A stretch of DNA of 64,000 nt, taken from the NCBI GenBank assembly GCA_028287895.1, contig JAQBOV010000055.1:1-64000 (forward strand). Reading direction: 5' to 3'. How positions within the stretch are numbered: position 1 is the stretch's first letter; every line of letters begins with the position of its first letter. The translations under genes and the position numbers were made by a program. Positions 28,896 through 40,165 of this stretch are shown piece by piece. The notes under the pieces are model-generated. The model ran no database searches and was not told the DNA's origin. It saw nothing but the letters and a program-made list of their open reading frames with translations. The stretch comes from Mucilaginibacter sp. GTDB taxonomy: Bacteria > Bacteroidota > Bacteroidia > Sphingobacteriales > Sphingobacteriaceae.

Positions 28896-29666
28896 ATGGT
28901 AGATACTTTAATGCCGACTATTACAATTATAACTGTTTGTTATAATAGCGAAAGAACTATCGAAAATACTATAAAGTCTGTTATTAATCAAGATTATCCT
29001 TTAATTGAGTACATTATTATAGATGGGAATTCAAAAGATAAGACATTAGAAATTACAGCAAAGTATATTGCTAACATTTCAAAACAAATTTCAGAGCCAG
29101 ATAAAGGGATCTATGATGCCATGAATAAAGGTATCGTTTTGGCAACAGGCGATATAGTAGGTATTTTAAATTCAGATGACGTTTTGGCTTCAAATACGAT
29201 CATATCTGAAATTGTGAATATATTTAACTACCACACTGATGTTGATGCTGTTTACGGTAATATCACTTATTTTAAAGATGATGTAAGCCGAATACAAACC
29301 CGTACCTGGATCACAAAGCCTTATTGTTCTAGTTTCTTTGATGATGGGGAAGTGCCTCCGCATCCCTCTTTATTTGTTAAAAAAATTGTATATAATACTA
29401 TTGGTTTATACTTTCCTGATTTTAAGATATCTTCAGATTACGAATTTATGCTTCGTGCATTCAAAGCGCATAATTATAAACCTTATTATCTTAACAAATT
29501 TATTGCTAATATGCGTGTAGGTGGCGAGAGTACAAGGAGTTTTAAAAATATACTGATTGGTAACAAAGAAGTAAGGCTTGCCTGGAGGATGAATAATATA
29601 AGGCCGCCATTTAGATTTTGGTTTCTTCGGATAATAAAGAAAATCCTTCAATTTGTAAACAGGTAA
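28896..29666 (+). CDS. Glycosyltransferase family 2
   Basis: PTITIITVCYNSERTIENTIKSVINQDYPLIEYIIIDGNSKDKTLEI; start refined from 28836. Confidence 0.9.
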   Translation: MVDTLMPTITIITVCYNSERTIENTIKSVINQDYPLIEYIIIDGNSKDKTLEITAKYIANISKQISEPDKGIYDAMNKGIVLATGDIVGILNSDDVLASNTIISEIVNIFNYHTDVDAVYGNITYFKDDVSRIQTRTWITKPYCSSFFDDGEVPPHPSLFVKKIVYNTIGLYFPDFKISSDYEFMLRAFKAHNYKPYYLNKFIANMRVGGESTRSFKNILIGNKEVRLAWRMNNIRPPFRFWFLRIIKKILQFVNR

Positions 29667-29673
29667 ATTTTGT

Positions 29674-30591
29674 ATGGATAGAAAGGTGCTAATAACAGGT
29701 GCATCAGGATTTTTAGGGAAAATAATTTCAAATGAATTGATTAAATCGGGCTATCGATTATTGACCTTGGGCAAACAAGATGTAAACGATATACAGGTTG
29801 ATCTTACAAAAGTAGCTTTTCAAATACCTAGCACAGAGAAAATTGACACAGTGATTCATGCAGCAGGGAAAGCACATTATCTGCCTAAAAGCCCAAGCGA
29901 GATCAAAGACTTCTTTGATGTTAATTTTGAGGGTACAAAAAATTTATGTAATTCAATTACATCTTCCCAATGTAAGCTAAAGGCATTTATTTTTATAAGC
30001 TCAGTGGCAGTTTATGGTATAGATAGCGGCGAATTTATAACTGAAGATTACGCATTAAATGGGAGTACGCCTTATGCCAGATCTAAAATTTTGGCGGAGG
30101 AATGGTTACAGCAATGGGCATCAGAAAATGACATAACGCTATCAATTTTAAGATTGCCATTAGTTGCCGGATTCAATCCGCCAGGAAATTTGGGGGCGAT
30201 GATTAAAGGAATCAGCTCAGGCCGGTATGTAAGTATTGGCAAAGCAACTGCAAGAAAAAGTATGGTTTGGGCTGAAGATATTGCATACATTATACCACAA
30301 TTGGCCGAAAAAGGTGGAATTTATAATTTGACCGATGGATATCACCCAAGTTTTGATGAATTAGAATTTAGCATTGCTTCTGCATTAAAGAAAAAAGCGC
30401 CCTTAAAGATTCCATTAAGTATGGCAAAGGGTATTGCATTTTTAGGAAATTTTTTAGGAAGCCGCTCACCGATTAATTCAGACAAATTGAAAAAGATCAT
30501 ATCCACATTAACTTTTGATGATACAAAAGCAAAAACTTTATTAAACTGGCGGCCAAATTCCGTTTTGGATAAACTACCTTCAATAATATGA
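29674..30591 (+). CDS. NAD-dependent epimerase/reductase (WbpV/UDP-hexose 4-epimerase-like SDR)
   Basis: VLITGASGFLGKIISNELIKSG, FISSVAVYG, YARSKILAEEWL. Confidence 0.88.
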   Translation: MDRKVLITGASGFLGKIISNELIKSGYRLLTLGKQDVNDIQVDLTKVAFQIPSTEKIDTVIHAAGKAHYLPKSPSEIKDFFDVNFEGTKNLCNSITSSQCKLKAFIFISSVAVYGIDSGEFITEDYALNGSTPYARSKILAEEWLQQWASENDITLSILRLPLVAGFNPPGNLGAMIKGISSGRYVSIGKATARKSMVWAEDIAYIIPQLAEKGGIYNLTDGYHPSFDELEFSIASALKKKAPLKIPLSMAKGIAFLGNFLGSRSPINSDKLKKIISTLTFDDTKAKTLLNWRPNSVLDKLPSII

Positions 30592-31535
30592 CTTATGGTA
30601 TAATAACTATTCTCGTTTTTTCTTGCATGTTGTTGTACTTCCGTATTGCAGATCATTATAATATTATAGATCACCCAAACGAGCGTAGTTCACATAGCGA
30701 TGTTACAATCAGGGGCGGTGGAGTGATTTTTCTTTTGGCCGCCATTTGCGCGGCTATCCTCCATCCTGGATACTGGTTGCCGGTTTCGGGAACATTGATT
30801 ATCGGTATAATAAGCTTTGTCGATGACAGATTCACGATTTCCAGTAGATTACGGCTATTATTTCATTTATTAGCTGTGACCATTATGTTCATATACTTAA
30901 ACGTTTTCCATATCGAGCCGTTTTACGTGTGTATTTTGCTTTACATAATGGTAATTGGCATTATCAATATGTATAATTTTATGGATGGGATCAATGGTAT
31001 AACCGGTGCCTATAGTTTGGTGGTATTGGGCGGCCTGCAGTATATTAATTTACGCCAGGTAGCTTTTGTTCACCAGGATATGATATGGTTGCCAATGCTT
31101 GCTGACGGGGTGTTCCTTTATTTTAATTTCCGCAAAAAAGCCAAATGTTTCGCAGGTGATGTAGGCAGCGTAACGATTGCATTTTGGATCATCATGTTAT
31201 TGATTCAACTGATATTTATTACGCATAACTGGGCGTACATTCTTTTTTTGGTTGTATATGGCATTGATTCTGTAGTGACCATAATCCACCGTTTGCTTTT
31301 AAGACAAAATATATTCAAAGCCCACCGTTTGCATTTTTATCAAATATTGTCGAATGAGCGAAACTGCTCTCATTTATGGGTTGCGTTTGGATATTCGTTA
31401 TTGCAGGCTGTAATAATTGTGCTCATCATAAATCGGTTGGGTTTAACAACATCATCCTTATTTATGATCACCATTATTCCTTTAGTGATTATATACGTAT
31501 CATTGAAGCCGATTCTCATGAAAAAAGATCAATAG
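30588..31535 (+). CDS. Undecaprenyl-phosphate sugar-1-phosphate transferase, WecA/MraY family (WbpL-like)
   Basis: DHPNERSSHSDVTIRGGG, GIISFVDDRFTIS, NMYNFMDGINGI, FRKKAKCFAGDVGSV; overlaps the preceding gene by 4 bp. Confidence 0.92.
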   Translation: MTYGIITILVFSCMLLYFRIADHYNIIDHPNERSSHSDVTIRGGGVIFLLAAICAAILHPGYWLPVSGTLIIGIISFVDDRFTISSRLRLLFHLLAVTIMFIYLNVFHIEPFYVCILLYIMVIGIINMYNFMDGINGITGAYSLVVLGGLQYINLRQVAFVHQDMIWLPMLADGVFLYFNFRKKAKCFAGDVGSVTIAFWIIMLLIQLIFITHNWAYILFLVVYGIDSVVTIIHRLLLRQNIFKAHRLHFYQILSNERNCSHLWVAFGYSLLQAVIIVLIINRLGLTTSSLFMITIIPLVIIYVSLKPILMKKDQ

Positions 31536-31646
31536 AAATTTATACCGAACATTTTTTATCCACATATCTAAACTTTAAACAAACTGTTTGTCAACTCTAT
31601 GGACACATTGTGTGTTTTTGTAATAGGGATGTTAAAAAAGGACAGT

Positions 31647-31664
31647 AAAACGCGCCTGCGTTTT
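31647..31664 (+). terminator. Likely intrinsic terminator after the WecA-like gene
   Basis: AAAACGC-GCCT-GCGTTTT plus T. Confidence 0.5.
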
Positions 31665-31754
31665 TGCTTAAATTGCCGTCAATTAATGCGTTACAGTAAC
31701 CATTTAAATTTGTTTTTTTTGTGCGTGAAAAAATATTAACTTTACCAATACTGC

Positions 31755-33716
31755 TTGCTAACATTATTCATGAAAAAATATCTGTTATTTACCAGAGTTG
31801 TGCCACGTTGGTTAATAATGCTTGTTGATCTAACTATTGTGGCCTGGTCTTTTTCAACTTCGTATTTTATTGTAGAGCGATTTGAATTTGTCAATATCCT
31901 TCGCGGATATTTTTTCATTTTTACCGGCTTATATAGTGCAATTGCATTTGTTGTAATGTATGCAATGCGTATACATATTGGTCTGATCCGATACTCAAAT
32001 ACCCGTGACGTGCTGCGTATTTTCAGCTCGGCGTTTCTGGCCAGTATATTATATCTGTTATTCATTAATATTTGGGTAGTACATTTTATTCACGTGGATT
32101 TGGTCACGATCAACCTGGTATTATTGGTCAATTTTTCGGTATCAAGTACCTTGTTGATTTTGTTGCGTGTTACCGTTAAAAGCGCATTTTTTTATCTCAA
32201 CAATAATACTACAGCTAAAAAAACCGTAGTTCTAATTTACGGATCAGATGGAAATGCGGTGCTTGTTAAACAAGCACTTGAAGCCAGCGCTAAAACTAAT
32301 TTTTCCGTAGTGGGGTTTGTTGATGATGGCAGTAAAAAAATAGATAAGGAAATTCAGCAGGTAAGAGTGTATCATATTGATAAGCTCCCGATGCTGAAAC
32401 AAAAACATAATGTAGATAAGCTGATCATCATGAACTGGCATCTTGATGAGCAGGCCAAAAAAATAGCGCTTGAACAATGTCTGTCATTAGGTATACAGGT
32501 GCTTACCGTGCCGCCTTCAGACCAATGGATATACGGCAAGCTTAATCTGCAGCAAATTAAAGATCTTAAAATTGAAGATCTGTTACAACGTAAGCCTATA
32601 CATATAGATAACACAAGAATTTCAGAAGACCTCGAGGGTAAACGCGTACTGGTCACCGGGGCAGCCGGTTCCATCGGATCTGAGATTGTGCAACAGGTAC
32701 TGAGTTACAAACCGGCCATGGTGATTTTGTGCGATCAGGCGGAATCGCCTCTGCATGATATGAAGCTGGAAGTTGAAGAGAAATTCCCTGGTGTTCCTAC
32801 CAAAATATTTATCGGGGACGTCAGAAATTACCAGCGCATGCATAAGCTGTTTTCGGATTATCGTCCCCAGGTGGTCTTCCATGCTGCGGCTTATAAGCAT
32901 GTACCGATGATGGAGGAAAATCCCTCGGAGGCGGTACTGACTAACGTATTAGGTACAAAGCATGTTGCAGATTTATCGGTGGCATTCGGTACCGGGAAAT
33001 TTGTAATGGTTTCGACCGACAAGGCGGTTAATCCATCGAATATTATGGGAACCACCAAGCGGATTGCAGAGATCTATATACAATCGCTTAAAGATACCCC
33101 GGCCAATAACAGGCCCGGCGTTCCGTCAACCCGCTTTGTCACCACCCGTTTTGGGAATGTTTTAGGTTCAAATGGTTCGGTTATTCCGCGTTTTCGGGCG
33201 CAGATACGCAAAGGTGGGCCGATAACCGTTACGCATCCTGAGATCACCCGTTATTTTATGACCATACCGGAAGCAGTACAATTGGTACTTGAGGCTGGTA
33301 CCATGGGTACAGGCGGCGAAATTTTTATATTTGATATGGGAGAGCCTGTTAAAATTACAGACCTTGCTTTGAAAATGATCAAGCTGGCCGGCCTGCAGCC
33401 GGAAAAGGATATTAAAATCGTATACACCGGCTTAAGGCCCGGTGAAAAGCTTTATGAAGAACTGCTGAACGAAGGCGAGCACACGATGCCTACGCATCAC
33501 CCTAAAATCAAGATCGCCCAGGTAATAACCTACCCTTACGCAGCAGTGAGCGTAGATATTCAGGAATTATTAACGCTGAATAAAAAACCGGATGACCAGG
33601 CGCTGGTTAATAAGATGAAAGATATTGTGCCCGAATTTATTAGCAGGAATTCTCAGTTTGAATATCTTGACGCCAGTAGCGGTAATGAACAAGAGATAGC
33701 AGCTTTAGCAAGCTAA
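31755..33716 (+). CDS. Membrane nucleoside-diphosphate-sugar 4,6-dehydratase (WbpM/CapD family)
   Basis: N-terminal TMs; VLVTGAAGSIGSEIVQQVLSYKP, VFHAAAYKHVPMMEENP, FVTTRFGNVLGSNGSVIPRF. Confidence 0.95.
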   Translation: MLTLFMKKYLLFTRVVPRWLIMLVDLTIVAWSFSTSYFIVERFEFVNILRGYFFIFTGLYSAIAFVVMYAMRIHIGLIRYSNTRDVLRIFSSAFLASILYLLFINIWVVHFIHVDLVTINLVLLVNFSVSSTLLILLRVTVKSAFFYLNNNTTAKKTVVLIYGSDGNAVLVKQALEASAKTNFSVVGFVDDGSKKIDKEIQQVRVYHIDKLPMLKQKHNVDKLIIMNWHLDEQAKKIALEQCLSLGIQVLTVPPSDQWIYGKLNLQQIKDLKIEDLLQRKPIHIDNTRISEDLEGKRVLVTGAAGSIGSEIVQQVLSYKPAMVILCDQAESPLHDMKLEVEEKFPGVPTKIFIGDVRNYQRMHKLFSDYRPQVVFHAAAYKHVPMMEENPSEAVLTNVLGTKHVADLSVAFGTGKFVMVSTDKAVNPSNIMGTTKRIAEIYIQSLKDTPANNRPGVPSTRFVTTRFGNVLGSNGSVIPRFRAQIRKGGPITVTHPEITRYFMTIPEAVQLVLEAGTMGTGGEIFIFDMGEPVKITDLALKMIKLAGLQPEKDIKIVYTGLRPGEKLYEELLNEGEHTMPTHHPKIKIAQVITYPYAAVSVDIQELLTLNKKPDDQALVNKMKDIVPEFISRNSQFEYLDASSGNEQEIAALAS

Positions 33717-33777
33717 AAAAATCAATTATTTAGGTAAAGGGCTTGCTGACTTATCAATGACCCTTTTTCGATGATAT

Positions 33778-34257
33778 TCAGTAATCTGTTTTTGATTCAG
33801 AACTTTCCCAAAGTTTGAATACCGGCAATGCTTCATCGCGCAGTAACTGAACGATCTGTAATTTGCGCTGATGCATGGGTCGTCCCAGTTCCAGGTATAT
33901 AAAATGATCGTCAAATCCAATACTTGCAGCGTCCGTCTTGGTATTGCCGTAATATATGGTATCAATGCGTGCCCAATAGATAGCACCAAGGCACATAGGG
34001 CATGGTTCACAACTGGTATAAATTATACATCCTTCCAAAGTGTGCGTGCCCAGTTCCTGACAGGCCAGCCTTATTGCTGATATCTCAGCATGCGCTGTAG
34101 GGTCATTCTGCTGAATTACCTTGTTGGCGCTGCGCGCAACAACCATCCCGTCTTTAACGATCACTGCACCAAACGGACCGCCAGCTGCCTGTTTTACATT
34201 ATGCGCGGACAACTCGATGGCCATACGCATAAATTTTTCATGTTCCTGCATTTCCAT
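33778..34257 (-). CDS. Nucleoside/guanine deaminase (CMP/dCMP deaminase superfamily)
   Basis: PTAHAEISAIRLA and TSCEPCPMCLGAIYWARIDTIYYG zinc motifs. Confidence 0.92.
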   Translation of the reverse strand: MEMQEHEKFMRMAIELSAHNVKQAAGGPFGAVIVKDGMVVARSANKVIQQNDPTAHAEISAIRLACQELGTHTLEGCIIYTSCEPCPMCLGAIYWARIDTIYYGNTKTDAASIGFDDHFIYLELGRPMHQRKLQIVQLLRDEALPVFKLWESSESKTDY

Positions 34258-34349
34258 ATATCTCCCTAAATTAAAAAACCCCGGCTTTAAAAACCAGGGT
34301 CTTATTATAATATTAACAGACGTACCTCATAGATACGTTCGTGCTAAGA

Positions 34350-34943
34350 TCATTTCTTTTCTTTTGCATAAGCATCATTCAGCCTTTTTACCACATCCGG
34401 CGTAACATCAACGCCCGGATCGCCATACCATAGGTTAGTATTTCCCTTTTGAAAGGTTAAAATCATTTTATAGCCTTTTTCTTTAGCGTAATCTTTAACT
34501 ATGCCGGCAACTTTTTCATACAATTTTTGCTGCTCACCGGCCTGTTCACTCTGGAACTGCGAGGCAGCATTTTGCTGGTAACTTTGAAATTCCTGACCTT
34601 CGCGCTGAAGGCGTTGTTCGGTTGTTGAGCGCTGATCAGCGCTCAGCGTACCGGCGCTTTTCTGGTAGTCAGCCACTTCACGCTGCAAGGCCTGGCGCCT
34701 GGAGTCCACGTCACTTGTAGCAGACTTGTTTTTTTCCTCGAGCCTTTTGGTCATATCTTTAAAGTACTCGTATTTAGATAATAAGGTATCCTGGTTAACA
34801 AATACTATTCCGCCGGTGGCCGCAGTTGCAGTAGCCGACGTTGTTGATTTGTCCCCCGTTTTATTTTGGTTGCATGCCGCCACGCTTCCGGCAACCAATA
34901 AACCTAATGTTAGTTTCGTTAAAATAGAAGCCCTGGTTTTCAT
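34350..34943 (-). CDS. OmpH/Skp-family periplasmic protein (lipoprotein signal)
   Basis: Lipobox GSVAACNQN; FVNQDTLLSKYEYFKDMTKRLEEKNKSATSDV coiled coil. Confidence 0.85.
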   Translation of the reverse strand: MKTRASILTKLTLGLLVAGSVAACNQNKTGDKSTTSATATAATGGIVFVNQDTLLSKYEYFKDMTKRLEEKNKSATSDVDSRRQALQREVADYQKSAGTLSADQRSTTEQRLQREGQEFQSYQQNAASQFQSEQAGEQQKLYEKVAGIVKDYAKEKGYKMILTFQKGNTNLWYGDPGVDVTPDVVKRLNDAYAKEKK

Positions 34944-35298
34944 TCTCTTAAATTAAAAAATTTTGACAAAGATAAACTTTCATCACAAGTATCCTAATTC
35001 TCAATTGCCTAAATATGCAGCTGTGCAAATGCGTTGAGGTGCATATTTGTAAATGTACAAATACAGGGGTCCTGTTCCCGGAGGCAGGAGGTTTTAGCCT
35101 ACTTCAGATTTGATATTTTTTTGACTTAGTTTTGGGGTAAATGGGGAAACCAGACGTATACATGCCCTCTATCCGCTGTATTGGCAGATCTGAAGATTTG
35201 CACATTTAAACATCCGGAATCGGGGCATCTATTTATCCACAAAATGTGTGATATATGCGGTGAAATGCGTATTTTTGTACATAGAATTCCCTGATTAG

Positions 35299-37281
<1,983 letters not shown>

Positions 37282-37305
37282 TATAATCGTATTTGCTAAA
37301 AGTTT

Positions 37306-37335
37306 AAAGGCCCTGCTTAACTGAGCAGGGCCTTT
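37306..37335. terminator. Bidirectional intrinsic terminator after gyrB
   Basis: Perfect 12-bp stem AAAGGCCCTGCT-TAACTG-AGCAGGGCCTTT then TT. Confidence 0.9.
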
Positions 37336-37352
37336 TTAATTTGCAGGGCTGG

Positions 37353-37787
37353 CTATATTTTTAATCTGAGCAGCTTTTTCCCATAATTAATTACCGCCTT
37401 ATATTTCATCAGTATATCGCCACCAAGTACCCCTAAAACTTCCGGGTGATTCAATTGCCGGTAAGCAATGTTTATACTGGAGAGATCCAAAACTGCAACT
37501 TCGAATTCGGGAACAAGTAATTCCCCAATATGCATATCATGGATGATCGCCGTCGATGAGCTCATCGTGTTTGTCCCTAAACCAGTGGATAACCGGTCGC
37601 TGGACTTTATAGACGCATGATCGCCGGCCTCCAAAAGTGTAGTATGGTCAAATGCAGTTTTTGAGGCTCCGGTATCCAGAACCAGAATAAAGGGCTTACC
37701 ATAAACAGTAACATTCACCAAAGGGTGAAAACCATCATCATGCAGGTCGATTATCTGGAGCGGAATAGTTATCCTCATCGAGGGCAA
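37353..37787 (-). CDS. Retropepsin-like aspartic protease domain protein
   Basis: PFILVLDTGASKTAFDHTTLLEAG (DTGAS motif), LGVLGGDILMKYKAVINY; 144 aa. Confidence 0.8.
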   Translation of the reverse strand: MPSMRITIPLQIIDLHDDGFHPLVNVTVYGKPFILVLDTGASKTAFDHTTLLEAGDHASIKSSDRLSTGLGTNTMSSSTAIIHDMHIGELLVPEFEVAVLDLSSINIAYRQLNHPEVLGVLGGDILMKYKAVINYGKKLLRLKI

Positions 37788-37846
37788 TAATACACTTTAA
37801 TCACTATCATTTAAATCAGTAATTCAATAAATCAGTAATTCCATAA

Positions 37847-40126
37847 CTAAAAAGGATAGCCGATAGCGAGATTAAATACCGGGTTTTGGGTTTTAAACTT
37901 GTAGGGCTGACCTGGCGGGTAAGGGGCGCGTATGGGGAATCCTATATCAGTTCGAAGTACAAGAACGGTCAAATCGAATCGCAATCCAACGCCCCAATCT
38001 ACTGCCATCTGGTTCAAAAAGCCTTTTCCAAATGCTGCACCCGGCAGACCGGCATGCGGCCTTAAATCCCATATATTACCAGCATCCACAAAAAGCGCCC
38101 CATAGACTATACTGAACAGTTTTGGACGGTATTCAATATTGCCTTCAATTTTAATATCACCCGATTCATCCGGCAGGAAACCTTTTGCATTGGCAACATC
38201 CACTGAGGGCGTAAAAGTGCCCGGGCCAATTGACCTTGCTCTAAAACCACGTAAACTATTGGTACCGCCAATGAAAAACTGTTGGCTATAAGGAAGTATA
38301 GTAGAGTTGCCATAAGGTAAACCGACCCCGACAATCAGCCGGCTGGCTATTGTACTGTTTGGTCCTGTTTTATGGTAATAGTGGAACTCGTTCTCAAGCT
38401 TCACAAACTGGTTAAAAGGTACGCCAAATAACTTACTTACATGGCCCCTCAAGGTATCTGCGCCTGTCAGTAAGCCATAAACATTACCCGACAGGGTGAC
38501 TTTACCGTTATAATAATAAGTATTGGTTTTATAGGTTTCTGTAGTGTTGGTATACGTGTAGCCATAACTCGGACCAAATACAAACTGATTATCGATCACA
38601 TGCGCTAAAGTAGGATTACGGGTATGTAGAATACTGTCTTTATATTGCTGGCTTACATGGGCAGTGTCAACACGGATCACGTTGATCAGATTTAAATTAT
38701 GGGTCACATGGATATTTTCTTTCCATTCATACCCAAACGAACCATTATAGGAATTTAAAGTATAGAGTTTCGAACGGTTAACCAACGTATATCCCACCGT
38801 TAAATTAGTGTGTGGTATAAACGCATTATCTGATTTAAAATCCCACGGGCTGATAAATCTTGGCCATGACAGGGTACCCTGGCTGCCCAACTGGTAAACG
38901 TTATATCCACCGTTTTGTCCCGAGAATTGCAGGTCCCTGCTTCCGAATAAGGTTATTGTTAATGCTTCAGCGCCTTTAAAAGCGTTCCGGTTTTTCCAGC
39001 TCAGGTTGACCTGTGTACCGGCGTAATTGGCAGAAGTAGTGCGTTCGAGCACGTCAAGCTGCAATGATTTTTTAGGGTACTGTGTTAAAAAGTAAAATAC
39101 ATTCAGTTTAGACGAATCTGTGGAAACGTCTTCAAAACGGTTTTTTACGAACTTAAATGGCCCCAGGTTAATAAATCTGCTCAATGACTTATTATGATCG
39201 GCACGGTTATACACTTGCCCGGGTTGCAGCAGCACACTATTTTTAAATACGAAGGGCCTGACTGTATTTTTAGGATCGATTACATAGTACCAGCGATATT
39301 TGACCGCTGAGTCGAGCTTAGCCGAAGTGTCTTTTAAAGTATAATGCGGATAAACATAGATGTTATTAATTTTATAGATCCGGCGTGCCGCATCCGGTGT
39401 CTCATCTTTAACCTTGATATAAATATCAACCATATGTCCCTTTACGGTACTGTCAACTCTCATGATCAGGTTTTCAGGCGCAAAGTGATAAAAACCTTCT
39501 TCTTTAAGCCGGGCATCAATTCTTATGCGTTCGCTTTTTATAACATCGAGGTTATAATCATTCCCCGTTACAAATAGTGTTTGCTTGGCGGTGCCGGCAA
39601 TGGCAGTGTCCAGGGCTTCTTTCCCAGTTGGAAACACTACGTGGCGAATGGTATAATTAACGCTTGGCTCAACAGTATAGATGGCCCTGGCTATTTTGCC
39701 CTTACTCGTTGTATCCCCACTTACCTGCGATTGAAAATAGCCTTCATTTTGTAATCGGTTTTGCAATATCTGGCTATTTTTATCCACATCAACTTCGCTG
39801 ATCAAGACAGGGGGCTGACCGAATTTGGTATTCAGCCAATGCCTGAGTCCTTTTTTCTTATTGGTTTTAGTTTTGTAATAAATCCAGAGTTTTACCCTCA
39901 TGCCCAATATTTTTGAGTTGGGCTTGGGTCGCAGCAATCCTTTTAATTCAGCACCGATAGCCTTTGCGTCTTTTGGCGTTACATTGCCGGCAGTATCTGC
40001 AAACGTTACTTTGCCACCGTCATACAGTTTCTGCCCCGGTGCCAGATGTTTAGTCGTACTACAGCTGCCAAGGACCAAGGAAAGTATCAATATATATCCT
40101 AAATGTTTGGTCATAAGTGTAATCAA
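37847..40126 (-). CDS. BamA/TamA-family outer-membrane lipoprotein (TamL-like)
   Basis: Lipobox LVLGSCSTTK; POTRA-like repeats; C-terminal Omp85 barrel with FIGGTNSLRGFRARSIGPG. Confidence 0.9.
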   Translation of the reverse strand: MITLMTKHLGYILILSLVLGSCSTTKHLAPGQKLYDGGKVTFADTAGNVTPKDAKAIGAELKGLLRPKPNSKILGMRVKLWIYYKTKTNKKKGLRHWLNTKFGQPPVLISEVDVDKNSQILQNRLQNEGYFQSQVSGDTTSKGKIARAIYTVEPSVNYTIRHVVFPTGKEALDTAIAGTAKQTLFVTGNDYNLDVIKSERIRIDARLKEEGFYHFAPENLIMRVDSTVKGHMVDIYIKVKDETPDAARRIYKINNIYVYPHYTLKDTSAKLDSAVKYRWYYVIDPKNTVRPFVFKNSVLLQPGQVYNRADHNKSLSRFINLGPFKFVKNRFEDVSTDSSKLNVFYFLTQYPKKSLQLDVLERTTSANYAGTQVNLSWKNRNAFKGAEALTITLFGSRDLQFSGQNGGYNVYQLGSQGTLSWPRFISPWDFKSDNAFIPHTNLTVGYTLVNRSKLYTLNSYNGSFGYEWKENIHVTHNLNLINVIRVDTAHVSQQYKDSILHTRNPTLAHVIDNQFVFGPSYGYTYTNTTETYKTNTYYYNGKVTLSGNVYGLLTGADTLRGHVSKLFGVPFNQFVKLENEFHYYHKTGPNSTIASRLIVGVGLPYGNSTILPYSQQFFIGGTNSLRGFRARSIGPGTFTPSVDVANAKGFLPDESGDIKIEGNIEYRPKLFSIVYGALFVDAGNIWDLRPHAGLPGAAFGKGFLNQMAVDWGVGLRFDLTVLVLRTDIGFPIRAPYPPGQPYKFKTQNPVFNLAIGYPF

Positions 40127-40165
40127 AGTATCGGTCTGTTGAGGGTTTTTATAATGTTTTAAAAA

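Noticed and set aside
31376-31648. 90-aa ORF overlapping the WecA-like gene end
   Set aside because: Out of frame with the well-supported WecA-like gene over most of its length, low-complexity composition and overlapping the terminator hairpin.
33736-33766. AAAGGG...CCCTTT hairpin after the WbpM-like gene
   Set aside because: Only a 6-bp stem with a 19-nt loop; too weak to call as a terminator.
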